DNA of 64,000 nucleotides from Trichoplax adhaerens (GCF_000150275.1 NW_002060954.1:1082074-1146073); one strand, 5' to 3'. Positions 1 to 13,692 are shown, numbered from the stretch's first letter. The notes: generated by a model not told the origin, from the sequence alone. Program-made: numbers and translations.

Positions 1-852
1 ATATGTAAGTATGATTTATCAATGGTAAATACTAATCGTTTACTATCTCTATGTAATAAAATTACAGTAATACCAAAATCATTACAAGGATACTAATTTT
101 AGTTGTTATTATTATGAGCAATAACTTTCGACTTACATAACTGCGAACTAGCAACTTCCAAATCTTGATAAATGTCTTCTGATATAGTACTTTCTCTGCT
201 CTGATCGCTAAGATTTTAATATAAAGAACAGAAAACAAAGCAAGATCTTAACAAGCAAGGCATCATTTATCCAATTCCTTGTTCATCAGAATTATTTGGC
301 ATGATAAAATGACTTCGTCTTTGCTATCTTATGCTTTGGCTATGTGGTCATTATAATATCAGGGTTACCTTTAACTATATTGTGAAATTAACAATTAAAG
401 TTAGAAATCATTAAAGAAATTTCACTGAGCTAATAAATTTACAATACGCGCAATTCTATACAGATAAGTTGCTAGATAAAAATCAGAAATTCTTTCTAAT
501 CTTTGCAATAAAATTATATGTCCTGTATTCAGTAATATTGCCAGCAATAAAATAAGCAATGCTATAATTAAACAACTATAGATATTAATAAAGTTCGGTA
601 GTAAAGACTATTCAAACAAAAAATTGAGTGACAGATACACATGTGTAATTTTTACCTTTGTTAAACTATCAGAAATTCTTCAGCTATCAAATTAGGTGAA
701 AATTTTATACAAATCGACAAGAATATGCGTATAAATGTAACAATGACAATTATACTCTACGCTGTAATAGATTTTAGTTCCATTTGATAAGGAAATTATT
801 TCCCAAAATAGAAATGTAATAAAAAGTTTGTGGGATTGACGCTAATAATTAC
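1..852. other. Left-edge non-coding stretch, probable intron of the ARHGAP-like gene
   Basis: AT-rich sequence without a recognisable exon. The last exon found for the minus-strand RhoGAP gene ends at 853 with a good splice donor (gtaat on the minus strand). The gene must therefore continue into this stretch or beyond the window edge. I could not pick out the coiled-coil C-terminus expected for the ARHGAP22/24/25 family here. Confidence 0.4.
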
Positions 853-3764
853 CTGCCATCTGGTTTCGAAGCACTGATGACAAAAATGTCATTATAATGT
901 CGAATTAAAACTTTCGTAATGTCAGCCAACATTTTGGTGCTTTTCATTAGCACTTCAGGGTCATGGAACTATAAAAAAAACAGTTAAAGATCTAGTAGTA
1001 GTTGAAAGAATAGTATATACCATCAGCATATATCCAATATGCATGTAAAAATTTCAGTAATTAAGGCCCTAATGATAGTTTTTCGAACACGATTTCATTT
1101 ATTTGATCTTACATTAACGGTCAGCATATTGGGTCCAAATACGGTAGATAAGTTATCAATATCCATTTTATTCATCGATGAATATTCTTGCACATCATTT
1201 AAAAATTTCCTGGAAGTGGTAATGAATCAATTATTTAGATCCCAGTTTTAGATCAGTAGCTAAATTTAAAAAAATTTTAGTTAAGAAATAATATTACTTT
1301 AAGGAATGATCTATTGTTAAATTATGGAAAAATAAAGCGTACATAAGGAACTTGACAAGGTCATAATTTACACTTGGAATTTCATTTAGTATTTGAATGA
1401 TTTGATTGATACCTTTAAACTTATTTGCATCATATGCTAAAATAATTACATCAATGACAAAGTATCCGATTAGGATAGCGATTACGTATGCTAAAATCTC
1501 TCATATTAAAAATATATTCAACATTAAGGCGCCAATAGTCTAGCTTACTATTGATAGCTATCACACATAAATCATAATTTTCACTCGGAATCAATGATTC
1601 TGGCAATTCTCGTAGATAGAGTTTTAGTAATGATGCGACGGTATGAATATCAGTCTCTTCTGGTATGATATAATCAATTCCTACGAAGAATATAAAGGTC
1701 AAAGTTTTACCATAATATTTTAAATGGATATTTTACGTAATACTACGAATATCTTTCTAATTAGCCTTTTTGTCAATTGGTGAATTAACAAGTACGTCCA
1801 ATTAATTGCTTCTTTAATAACGAGTTATGTCATAGAACTATATTGTAAATATAGCTCCTATGGCAAGTCTTATTACTATTAGGGTTTCATCTACCGCGAC
1901 ATTGCTGAAATTTTTTTACTGTACTTATTAATATGGATAGAAGCATAGCTAGATCGGTGAGATTTTAAGATTTATTATACTGTTGCACACTCTCCGTAAT
2001 TTATTGAAGTGAATATAAGACATATTAAACACTTTACTGCTACTGAAATATCGTAAAAAAAGCATATAATATATCGGAATATTCAGGTATGAGGTTTTAT
2101 CCAATAATCAGTATATGATGACATTTAAGTAGGTATACTATAAGAATGTACTAATGTGAATAGGGATTCAGTAATTTTAGATTAAATAAGAATGTTTATC
2201 GTGACAGACACCAAGCAGTAAAGTAAGACTGTAATTATCAGGATAACTATAAAAAAAGATTAAGTTCATAGCTAAATACTTGCTATGTACTCTTTTACAA
2301 TTTAATGTAATTATTATGAGTGAATGCACTCGATTTGCTATCTCTGTAACTCGATCTTACCTTCGTCGAAATGCGCCTTAAGGTCTTTAACTTTATTTGT
2401 ATTGCCAGGAAGGCGGAAAAGACCTTCCTCGTCCAAGCCTGCAAATTAGTTATAAATAAAACTATTTCATATTGATTTGTATTATGGTAAAATAATAAAT
2501 TGGTCTGATTTTTTCAATTTTTAGAATAAGAATAATGAAGAAGAGAAAAATCTGCACAAGTTGTCATCAGATATGGTTACGCTATATCATGAAGTAGTAA
2601 CCTGTTGATCGAATAAACTTGACGCTCTCTCGTACAACATTGGGAATAGAACCTTTGGATAAGGTAGTACTTTGGCGGCGTATCACTTGGCTTAATCTCT
2701 GACCAAAAACTGCATTTTCTCTCTATACCATTTTTAAATATATATAGATGAAAAATTAAAATTGAATGATTTGCTATCTTTACATTACTGTATTTTAGCA
2801 TAATTACTGGAATGATTTTCATTGAAGATGTTAATCATCATACAATATCTGTCGAATAGACTTGCTGTATAGAATTTACTTTACTATTTCAGTATAAAAA
2901 TAAATTACTTGATCCATTCCTTTCCTAATAGCTTTTATGGCATCTTCAATATCTTTAGCAGTATTGGAACTAATGACATGATTGTCAGGAGGATCTTAAA
3001 AGGATTAAGATACATTAGTATAGTTTGGATACCCTTGATCTACTCATGAACATGTCATGAGCTTGACTGTATAGTAAATAGTAAAAATGTAGAGAAATAA
3101 TGCATTTCTATAATCCTTTTCCACGTAATACAAGTTAACTCTCACTGGATATTTCAAATCGATGTTCCCCATTTTCTATCGAAAGTTCATTAATAGTACA
3201 ACCAATTAATGATACGGAACCTGCTACCTTAGTGTCCTGAAGAAGTTATAAAAGGTGATATTAACTGAAAATATTGATTAAAAGTTATTCTTTTATCAAA
3301 ATAAATCCAATTTAGAAGAAGCTTCAAAAGATATATAATATATCTTGAAAATTTGTGAGAATATGCTAACGATTTAAGAAAAAAATGATAGAATAGATTG
3401 CAATGATTAATAATATCTTACATCTTTTTCACGATAGTATTGCAACGACTCTAGTGTAATAACAATCCAGCGTTTTTTGGCCATTCTATTCCATCCTGAC
3501 GATTTCGAGATATTGAGATAGCCACTGAACAGGGACTATTTTGAATACAAGAGTAGATCAACAGGAATAAAGCTAGATAATTATATTAAAGGTGTACATT
3601 ATAGTTTCCTTTTATAAGCTCATTCTGACGATAAAATAAGATTGATATTGTCTTTCACCATTGTAAATGAAAGACTAACGATTGATCAGTGACAAGAATT
3701 AAAAGAATCTTCTATTTCTTACGATTGAAGATAATTGTGATGGATTGTATCTAGTATTAGACAT
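853..3764 (-). CDS. PH and RhoGAP domain protein, ARHGAP22/24/25 (FilGAP) family, C-terminus missing
   Basis: A GTPase-activating protein for Rho-family GTPases (Rac in the vertebrate family), acting at membranes and the actin cytoskeleton. Ten in-phase exons are visible. Exon 1 at 3723-3764 encodes [14 protein letters not shown]. Exons 2-4 (3422-3535, 3146-3236, 2909-2994) encode a PH domain starting [12 protein letters not shown], with [15 protein letters not shown]. Exon 5 (2602-2722) begins [10 protein letters not shown], the linker typical of ARHGAP25. Exon 6 (2361-2438) holds [12 protein letters not shown] with the arginine finger. The next exon, roughly 1545-1698, holds [19 protein letters not shown]. 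Further exons near 1340-1440, 1115-1215 and 853-968 complete the RhoGAP fold ([18 protein letters not shown]). Domain order and the [12 protein letters not shown] motif fit ARHGAP22/24/25, and I cannot say which member. The exon 1 assignment rests on splice phase and position. The C-terminal region after the GAP domain is not visible. Confidence 0.85.
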
Positions 3765-5770
3765 GTTAGTTAAGCCGTTCTTGATTTGAGTTGTTCCAAG
3801 GCGTACAATATTACAGGCAAATATTCTCACGGGATCACTGCTTTATAACCTTTGGACTATGTTTTCATTAGAATAATATAAATAAATTTTGGCCAGTCAT
3901 ATAAATATAGGAAGTCATACAGGTAAGGTAATAAGACAAAAGTAGATCTACTCTGCCAATGACGAATCTGGCTACAGAAATTTTCGAGCAATGCAGTATT
4001 AATTACATGATTACACATCGATCAATAATCAGGTTCTTGAAGTAATTTTAACCCGTAGTAGTTATCAAAATGCGTAATATAATTAATTTACTGTTAATTT
4101 CAACATAAATCCTATAGGTTTGCTTTGCTTTATTACCTTTATTGGATATTTGCCACTGCTAAAAGATGATAAAGTAGTAACCAAATGGGGATAGAGTCTA
4201 GAGATACACAAATAAGTCTTATTGGCTGATATTGAGTAAATTATTATTACTCAATTCTCTGACTATGTCTTCATATAGGTGATACGGTATTAATATGCTT
4301 TTTCACATACGTGTATACTGTAATGCAACAAGCTCTGCACTTAGGTATTACAAATATTTGAGGGTAATTAGCGCGCTACGACTTAAATCAAAAAAGAGTT
4401 TGTGTCAGCGTTTATAAGAAGTTGATATTAACATATCATGGCATGATAATACTATCGTGTGGTATATAAAATATAAAATCGGTTAAATATATATAGAAGG
4501 GTATGGTTCAATTTTGTGAATTATGGAATTATCTACTTTACCATTTCTATAGTATACGAGTATGTTATTGTATCACCTACGGTACATGCAGCAAGCATTG
4601 TACTGTATATATGAAATACTATAATTATGGACTACTAGATGCACCATATCAAGTACTGTAGTCCGTGCTATATTTTTTAAACGCTAATGTCGTTAAATAA
4701 TACTAGATAACAACCCATACAATTGAACGGAATGTTTGAGTTTGCTTAGGCTTCCTTAGCTGCATAATATGCTCGTAATAGTATCTAGAATAAATAAATG
4801 TACCGTATGATGCCAAATATTCTTTTATGACGTAATCAAATCATGCGGAGATCATTTAATACTTATTACGCCATCGTTTATTAATTTCTAGTATCAGTAG
4901 TTACATCTGAAATAATTAGTCATTACTGGTACTGTAGGTATGAATGCTTTTGATACCTATCATAAATGAGCTATTGTATTGTGTACAATTTGCAATAACT
5001 GGCATTATTCCGGTCTGGTTGAAAGATGATTAGAGTTTTGTATTTTTCTCAATCTACTGAAGATTTATGATTTCAGGTTCTATGTTGTGTTACAGGACAA
5101 ACCACACACCAGTAATAAGAAACCAATTTTATTACAGTCGGCAGTATTCAGTAAAAATACCTTGATTATAATAATAATTATGATGTTGCTCTTAAGATAT
5201 AATACTGGAGAATCTAGTACCGCAACTACCGAGTACATTGCAGAACTATCAAAACTGAAATAAATTAAGAACCTATCGATATAACTAATACAATTTAAAA
5301 CCATTCTCTAAGGTTCTATAGCACTCTTCCAAAATCATTAACGGCAGATGATGTAATTTCATACTTGTTGCAGTATCAATATTTACTTGTATAGGCAGCT
5401 GATATTCAATTAGCTAATAATCACTGAGCAAATTTTGTTGCCATTTTTATTAATATGCTAGATATTGCTGACTACTTTGTTAGTAATAGAATGATTGTTT
5501 CCGTATATAAAAAAATTAAGCACGGATGAGTATATATTAATAAAATTTAAGATACGTATTATTTCAGTGAAGAATTTAATCTGCTGCTTCATATGATACC
5601 CATATTATTGTAAGAAATAACGATAGCAATATTTAATCTTGTTTTGCATCACGACATGTTATTAGCCGTTACATAGATAATTTGATTGTTAAAAATTAAT
5701 TAATATTTACAAAATTCATCAATTTTGACAATAAATGTAATACTGTATGATTTAATTCAATTTAGGTAGG
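3765..5770. other. Intergenic spacer between the ARHGAP-like gene and SCYL1
   Basis: Two kilobases of AT-rich sequence holding the 5' side of the ARHGAP-like gene and the 3' side of SCYL1, both on the minus strand. I see no convincing exon, hairpin cluster or GTACW array, only a short ATT/AAT run near 5165-5180. Upstream non-coding exons of the ARHGAP-like gene could lie here. Confidence 0.4.
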
Positions 5771-8700
5771 TTAGTCAGATTTTTTAACGGCACCAAGTTT
5801 CATGGGTCGATTTTTTTTCGCACCAGCAGCTCTTTTTTCTTTTAATGCTTGCTGGCGTTGTCGCCTTTCTTCTCGTTTCTTTTCCGTGTTAAGAGACTTT
5901 TCTTCTTTTCTGTTCTGGTGTGAAGTCTGTACTTTTGATGGGGAAGACTCTTTCGCAGCGGATTGCGATGGTTCTCGTTGTGCCTCTTCTTCGAAAGGTT
6001 CCCATTCATCATTATCCCATCCACCTACGTGTTCGAATAAAAATAGAAATAGCTGCAATGTATAGTAGTAAGCTAAGATGAAAGCGTAATGGTAATGATA
6101 CTTCAGTTTGAGTTATCACTTTAAGTCCCAGCTGAAACATTTGCGATAGCAACGGATTACCTGAATTTGCAGTATTTTGCTGTTCATTAGAATTACGTGA
6201 TTGACTGTCACCCCAATCAGTTGTATTCCAATCCGACGTTTGATCCCATTCGCTAGTCTTTGCTGATATGTCACTATATGCATTCTGATTCGAAATTTAA
6301 AAAGGTAAATTAATAATTTTAGTTCTATTAGCCCCTACTAGAAATACCAATATTTATATCATATAATCGATTGTAGTTTAGCAAGAACGATTAATTTGTA
6401 GATCAAAATACTGCGCACATTGCACTGTTGACAAAATAACCTACGTTGGCAACACAATACTTAATAATACCTAATTATGATGCTTTAACAATACCTGCTG
6501 TTTTCCTTTACTTTGTTTAATAGAACTATCGCCAAATGAAGTTTCCCAGTTAACATCATCCCAATCATCAGTTTTATCATTCATGGAATTATCCTAAGAA
6601 ATGTAACATAAATTATGATTATACATAAAAAAACATAATTCGAGATAGGTTGATCGTGGCTATTAGTTATAATTCAACTAACTAATGATGGCTGATCCCA
6701 ATCATTTTCCCAGCCACCTCCACTAAAATCAATATCTGGCTGAGAATCATTTTTATATGTTTTTCCATTGAGATCTTCCGCAGATTTTTGCTTCGATTCG
6801 TGGGTATCTTGATTTGCTTTCACAATAGTTCTTTCGTAATCTAAAAATGCGTAGATTATATGTGCATTTAGTGTTATAGTATCACCAATGAAGAGGTTAA
6901 TTGTTGTTGCGAACATCATAAAATAAAGCAGGTTTCTCTTACCATTACTAGAACTTTTGGTATTATCTGTTTGATTTTCATCAGGGCCTTTCGTAATTAT
7001 TTTAGACGCTAGCGAATTTACAGCCCAACCAGCCCAGGAAGAGGCAGCCCCTGCAGCAGTTGCGGCGAGTCCTTGATCGTCATTTACGGTACCTTTATTT
7101 ATAATAGGTAAAACATGTTTTCATGCACAAGTTCAGAAATATAATCCGTTGACAAATTACCGAATGTACTGTAGGCGTATAAGAGTGCTAAATTATAATA
7201 GAAAATTTAGTCATCTAGTTAAAAAGATTTATCAACAATCTACATTTCCATATCTTCAATTTACCATTTTCAGTAGGTTCCCTTTTCATCTGCTCTGAAT
7301 AGCTTTCCATAATAGCTAGAAACTGTCGAATACTTGCAAAAATCTATAATGGAGATGAATAGTGGTATAAATTGAGCTTGGAACGCATGAAATGAAAACA
7401 GCTTACATATACAAAAAATATATATTTTTAAAAAGTATATTGGGTTTTATTATACCGAAATGATATAGCAACCGTAAATCGGCATTTCAATACCTGATCT
7501 CTTACTGACTTATCAGAATCTAAAGTTTTCGAGCATAAGTTAGGAAGAATTTTTTCCGCGATATCCTTTTGCGAGTAGTAAGATTTAGTTGCAGCAAATC
7601 CGAGAATGCCAGCAATGCGAGCAGGTGGGAATGGATCTTGCATAGCACGTAAAAAAGCTGTTGCCAGAACCCGCTGGCGAGTCTAAATTGCAAATATATT
7701 AATTTCATGAAATAGAACAAACGAGTAGAAACCCGAACAGACTTTCAGTAATTCGGTGATGCAATTGTAGTTACATTGAATTACTAAAATGTGCCATAAT
7801 TATACCAACAACTAGTAATAGAAATTTTTCATTCTATAGTTCTGTATATGTATTGCAATTATATTAGATAATCATAATTTATCTGTGTACTGAGTCGAAT
7901 AGATATCTATCGTATTAGTGAGCATTTGGTAGTAGATCTATATCAGGGGAAGAGGTGCGGCATAGCGCAAAATTTAGCAGGAGTTTTTAAAAAATTAGGG
8001 CAATATATGCTCGGATATTCTAATTTGCTGTTTAATGAAACTTACGGCTTCACTGAAGTGACAGGCAACTTTTCCCAAGCAAATCGTAGTATTAGTCCTA
8101 ATACTAGATTGTTCATCTTGTTGTAGTATAGCAAAATGCTTTAGTAAATCCTTTGAAATAGTTGATTCCGATAATTTGGGAACGAGCAGAACCATAGACT
8201 TACATGTAAGTTAAAAATTAATACAAACATCAATAGTTAGTTTTCAAAAAAAACAAAATTTATTGAGCGTTACAATACTTTTATTGTTTCCTCTCTTAAT
8301 GCCGGTACAGTATCGGTAAAGCCCGTAGCCAATTGGGGGTATATTTGTGAGTCGACTACTTTTGGATTTAGATATTTGGCAAAAAATTCCATCTAATAGT
8401 TAAATTTTTAACAAGCAGAAGATCCATGTAATCCATTAATTTGTATATATATATATGAGATAAAATATTTATACGAAATTAAGAGGGTTTTAAAATGTTT
8501 CGTAGGGTTATTTTGACCATAAATGTACCTGCTGTAACAGATTAATCCTAGTGCTTCGATCTGGCGATGAAAACAACTTAATAATACACGGTATAACTTT
8601 TTCTTGATATTCCTCATCTGTTAGATGACGTCCAATCTATCATAAAGTATAAAATAAGTTTCATTAATGGTCATAATTATTAGGAATTAAGTGGATCACA

Positions 8701-11700
8701 CTTGTTGAGCACATCAATATATTATACGAATGAATCACCTTTATTAAGGGCTGTAGAACTGCGGATCCAGCCCCGCCAAACTCAAAAGCATTAATTAATT
8801 GTGGTAGCAACCTTTGTTTACAAAATTTGACAGGAAATTCATCTACATGATCGTTTAAGGATTTAAAGAATGCCGTTTTTTCGTCTGTATCTTTGAGCTA
8901 AGAAAATGAATTTGATATTTAGTAATGCTAACAAAAATAGCTTTGGCATAGGGATATGATCATGTTGCATAAAAGATCATTTTAACTCGATAAGCTTTAA
9001 AAAATACGAAAATAAAATCTATGTAATTATTAATCATGACATATTACGGTATGTAGAAGTGTTAAATTTGATTGAAAAACTATATGCAACATGAAACAAT
9101 CAAATTACATCGTTCTTACCTGTAATTCCTCTAAGAATAGATTAGTGTCTACATAACTATTCTTCATAAAGCCACCATCAGATCTGCAATGGTCGATTAG
9201 TTGGCGCGGGCTTGGACGTAAATGAGGTTTCGGACTTATCATTTTTCGATAATGCGTTATTAATAATTTTGGGATCTGTGGTAATCAAGGTAGTAAAGTA
9301 TACTTAACAAAAGACGGAGATAGATACCTACGTTACGGTTTTTAACTTAAAAGCACGGTAATAAAATGATACTTGACAAGATCTTACCTTCATAGTATTA
9401 CTCAATGAGGATGATTCCGATAAAGGTCCATTGAATAATTCCCAAATAAGACTGCCTATAGATTGTATATCATTTGACCTAAAAGAGAAACAATTATGGA
9501 AGTGTAGTCCAGGAAGAATTAAGAAGATTTTATAAGAACTATTTAAATAAAATAATTTTTAGGAAGTGTAATTTAAAGATTATTAATAAATAAGACATAC
9601 CAACATTCAGTTTTCCCTTCGTCTTGAAAGTAATGCTTATATTTACTGAGAGCTGGGAAGACTTTTGTCGGTATTAAGGTTGATGGCTCAGCATTATTAT
9701 GAGCAAAACCAAAACCGCCCAGTTTCCAGTCGCCAAATTTATCGACGAAAATGGAATTTATAGTGATGTTATTATGGATTATTTTGCAATCGATATTGAG
9801 AAAGGATGCAATTTTCTATAAAATAAGGAGTGTAACTTAAAGATGATGCTTTTAAATATTGTTTTAGTTAATATTTCATAAAATTAGTTAAACAGCAGTA
9901 CTGAAGCAATTACTAGTATCTGATATAGTCCCCAAGAAATTTCATATTCATTGCGATCGCTTTCTTCATTAACGTAATCGATTAACGGTACGACATGTTC
10001 CGTTACCAGCGAAATATTACCATCAGTCTATATTTTATGCGTGCACGTACCAACATAATTTAGAGTTAATTTAGTTAAAAATATTTAGCAAATTTTAAAT
10101 ATAAACATAGCGTTAAAAGAATAAAAATAGTAATTTATTAACTAATATGAAAGGCAGAAATTAATTTTATTTAGTTTGCGGATTGCTCATTTTACATACG
10201 TTTTACCATAAATAATATCATCAATCTTACTTCTAGTCCGTCGATATATTTCAAAACGTTAGGATGTCTCGTCGTTTTAATACGCTTGTAATCAGCTTTG
10301 GCAACATTACCCTACAAAGTAATTATGGCGAGACGATTACATTAGTGGAAAGTTAGCTACAGTAAAGAGGTAATATATTCTATACGCTTGAAAGTAAAGA
10401 ATTTAGCTTCTTCTTCAGTTATGAACATTAGAAACATTGTCTTTGGATGGTGTAAATACTGTTATCATCAATCTATAATTAATGTATATAGTATGTATTA
10501 CTGTATAAGTTCTCAATCTAGCATTCTATACAACACGCATGTACTAGACGGTACAAAATACTACATAGCGTTTAAAAATAGATTCAAATTGGAACGAGTA
10601 AGGGTGTGGTATAATCTAGAAAACTTTATAGGTAGGATACGAACTAGCTGCGATATGAGAATACTGCATTAAGACCCTAAATATGCACTTCATTTGGTTG
10701 TAAGTTGCGAGGTATATATTATACATGACCAAATATATACTTTACTATTACAGTATATCTAAACCAACCTGATCAGTGCCAACTTTGCTAATGTCGCAAA
10801 TAAATATTGAGACTTTTTCACCTCCATTCTATAAAGAGATAGAGCAGAGTGTTAGTAGTATAGAGCTGATTTTCAATATACTGTATCTTGCTAGGATTCG
10901 CATAATGGTGAAGAAAGTGCTGCAGTATTATATATTTCCTGATTTAGCTGAGTTTTACTTCTCATAAGACAGTAGAGTAGGGATAATATGTATAATACAG
11001 TCATGGCACAGTATATTAATTTTGATAAACAGTTTGGAAATCTTAATTATACGAATACGAGTACGTGCGTATGTACAATAGTACAAATGCACTCTATATT
11101 AAATATGAGGCACGTGTATGATCTTTAAATGCATACAAAATGATTGTTCATCTAATACCCTTGGCATGGTGATTTCAATCTATTATTTGGTAAACGTGTC
11201 AGATAAGTGATGGGATAATACTGCATAGTTGACTATAGAGTAAGGTAAGACTTTGCCGATAACTTCATCTACTGAATATAGTTCTGGATGGTTAAAACTG
11301 GGAAAGATATAGAGATCGTCATATATCTTCCCACAAAACTTTAAGTTATTGCTATTGGTTTATTATGGCAGTTTATTCTACACTTGTGGATCAATGATAT
11401 TATCAATAAATACGATTAACACAAGACGTACTCGTATAGAACCAAGTACTGTATATCATTATTTCGATTGTATATTTCTATCACTACGTAGTGTCGCTAG
11501 TATCGTTTGAGCATCTATCAATACTTATCATGTATTGAATCCATACTATAAACCATCGCTAATAGCTAGTCTATGAAATAATGTAATTTAGAAAGACCTG
11601 ATATTCTTACGACGTAAATTTCCAACATTATCTAATCTTGCCTCATTCCTTCTAGGAGTCATTTACGTTAACAGTGATAATTATATAATTATTAGCTAAC

Positions 11701-11830
11701 ATACAATTTTTTTCCCTTCATACAATGTCCATGGTGATATCTCTTCTCCAAAATCGATCTTTTCTCCCATTTCGTATGGAAAGTTGGCGTTCAATTTACC
11801 TTGACTTACTTTGGATATCCAAGACCACAT
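5771..11830 (-). CDS. SCYL1: SCYL1, N-terminal kinase-like (SCY1-like) pseudokinase
   Basis: SCYL1 is a catalytically inactive kinase-like scaffold that binds COPI coats and works in Golgi-ER retrograde traffic. Exon 1 (11705-11830) starts [11 protein letters not shown] and contains [12 protein letters not shown] tentative exon near 10389-10465 ([11 protein letters not shown]) leads to [20 protein letters not shown] near 10230-10315. Pseudokinase exons follow: SWGLYQIL near 9930, [20 protein letters not shown] near 9690-9830 (HNN replaces the catalytic HRD), then [11 protein letters not shown] and [22 protein letters not shown]-repeat exons run from 8.9 to 7.5 kb ([34 protein letters not shown]). 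A SSWAGWAV segment lies near 7050, followed by acidic W-D-D/E repeats and a basic coiled coil ending [11 protein letters not shown]. The tail residues KKSD form a dibasic KKxx COPI-binding signal where the human protein has RKLD. The second exon is the least certain. Confidence 0.92.
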
Positions 11831-12469
11831 ACTGTACTCGATGAACTTTCTATCTGATATGGAATGATTCTAATTGATGAGGTTTTCAAAAGAGGTAGTT
11901 AAGTAAAGTGCCCGATGGCAACTGATCTGTCGTAGGATCCACTTTTAGGCTTCTCTTTGAAAATGATAGTAATTTGGGTCACCGTCAAGCTTCCTTGCGA
12001 CCAGTAGCTACAGTTATAAATATCAAGAATTTTGTAATTAATTTATTTGACCCAAGATTGATATACTGTACGTATACTAAATATTGTACAGTAAAATCCT
12101 TGAACCTTAATAACTTGTACTGTAAATAGATAGAATATACTGTCTACTGTACACGTAGTACAATTGACTACACTTTTTCTTTAATTAGCAATAATAGCCA
12201 TTACCAAATGGATCGATTATTATCATTCTCTTTTACTTACTGTAAATAACTGTAAAATAGTATTTATTAGGTGGAGTTTTTGAATGGATGGCTTGCAGTA
12301 ATGGAATGGGCCACTTTGCTCAGTGGATATTGTTAGTGCTATGCCGTAAATTAACTCAGTCTTACAACAGTACTCATAGAGGTAAGAAAGGTTTTACTGT
12401 GTACCTCTAGTTCTTACTTGCCGAGTGGATTTATACGGTACTGTCCAATACTAACAGAACTCTTTACTG

Positions 12470-12640
12470 CATACAGTACAGTACTGTACTACACACTGTA
12501 ACTGTACTGTACATACAGTACTGTACTGTGTGTACACTACAGCAGTGTTGTTTGTCCTGTATGAAGGTCTAGGGCTACTGCATACAGTACTGTAGAGTTG
12601 AGAAAACTCCATAGCTACTGTCCTAAATGTACAGTACATC
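12470..12640. repeat. GTACW self-complementary pentamer array, SCYL1 upstream copy
   Basis: Runs of GTACA and GTACT pentamers in both orientations (for example acagtacagtactgtact) spread over about 170 bp. Every word is its own or its neighbour's reverse complement, so the tract can fold on itself. It lies about 640 bp upstream of the SCYL1 start, farther than the copies at other genes. Confidence 0.7.
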
Positions 12641-13068
12641 GTATGATACGGTATGGCACCTGTTTTGCACAGACGCATTGCGATTGGGATTGCAATTGAT
12701 GCAATCAAGCTAGTATATTATAGAAATACGTCATTTAAAAACCTAGAAGTTACCGTAAATTCTCATTTATACAAGGTAAACAGTTTGATTGGCAAATATA
12801 CAGTATATACTGTACGAGTATAATACTCGCTAACAGAACGATCACAATTGTGTCATGATCGGTCTGTTAATTTTAATCTTGTGCAAGTTGGCTTTGCCAC
12901 AACTTGAAATGAAAGACCTTCTACTTCTTTGATCAATCATACTCGTGCAGTAGTTTTTAATTCCTTGTTGTACAAAAATTCATTTGTGAATGACTTACAC
13001 GGCTAGGATAATAAGAAGCTACGGTTTTTTATTCATTTTGTCGTCTAATAACGACTGCCGTTGCTGTT

Positions 13069-13268
13069 CAAATATCGTATTAATTCTAGCAAGCTAGATT
13101 CTGATAATTAAATAAGCGATTGATAGTCTCCAAATATCGTATCAACTCTAGCATAGCTAGAGCCTGATAATTAAATAAACCATAGATAGTCTTCAAATAT
13201 CGTATTAACTCTAGCAAAGCTAGATTCTGATGATTAAAATAAGCGATTGACAATCTCCAATAACCGTA
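13069..13268. repeat. 62-63-bp minisatellite, three copies
   Basis: The word caaatatcgta recurs at 13069, 13131 and 13194, with a decayed copy at about 13257, giving periods of 62 and 63 bp. Each unit carries a small inverted repeat (ctagcaagctag or ctctagcatagctagag) followed by ctgataattaaataa. Because 63 is a multiple of three, a minus-strand ORF (13086-13316) reads through as a repeated peptide. I regard that ORF as a by-product. Confidence 0.85.
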
Positions 13269-13692
13269 ACGCTTTCTTATGATGGATACCGAATGTTGAC
13301 GATACAGCAACAGCAACAGTAGATGGACTAAGTAGAGACAAAATATTGACTGTATCTTTTAAACAACATAACTAATCTGCGAAATTACAATGCAATACAC
13401 AGACAAAGATATCTATCTACTTCGTGATAAATTGAAAATCTTAGTGATATTAAAGAAATGATACAGCAAGCAAACCAAGAGAAGGTACTGTAGGACTTCC
13501 ATATAAGTAGGAGCATCATCAAGGATAGTCTTTGCGAATGTGTGATTTCAGAGTATCCCATCAAAATCTACATAGCCTTCAATTTCTTCACCAACCTAGT
13601 TAAGGTAATAACAGATTTTAATTACCGTTCATAATTATTTTACCACTTTAATCATTACCGAAGTGTAATTCAAGGCTAATACAGTATTTCAG

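Larger units (their letters stand above)
11831..13692. other. Intergenic region upstream of SCYL1 and downstream of SELENOW
   Basis: No gene is supported here apart from a possible alternative SELENOW terminal exon at 13548-13595. The stretch holds a GTACW array (about 12470-12640), a run of small inverted repeats around 12830-12910 (arms such as CAAGTTG/CAACTTG) and a 62-63-bp tandem repeat at 13069-13268. Minus-strand ORFs over these parts are low-complexity readings of the repeats. Confidence 0.5.

Noticed and set aside
2577-2822. Minus-strand ORF of 81 codons
   Set aside because: Covers exon 5 of the ARHGAP-like gene but in the wrong frame; the correct frame gives VFGQRL and continues into the GAP domain.
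5802-6065. Plus-strand ORF of 87 codons
   Set aside because: Antisense to the last SCYL1 exon, whose minus-strand reading matches the family.
13069-13268. CRISPR-like spacing of a repeated word
   Set aside because: The whole 63-bp unit is repeated, including the would-be spacer, so it is a minisatellite.
13618-13660. Second SECIS-like string on the minus strand (ATGATTAAAGTGG, then TATGA)
   Set aside because: The supposed stem pairs poorly and lacks a proper 3' GA quartet; the 13693-13738 candidate is better.
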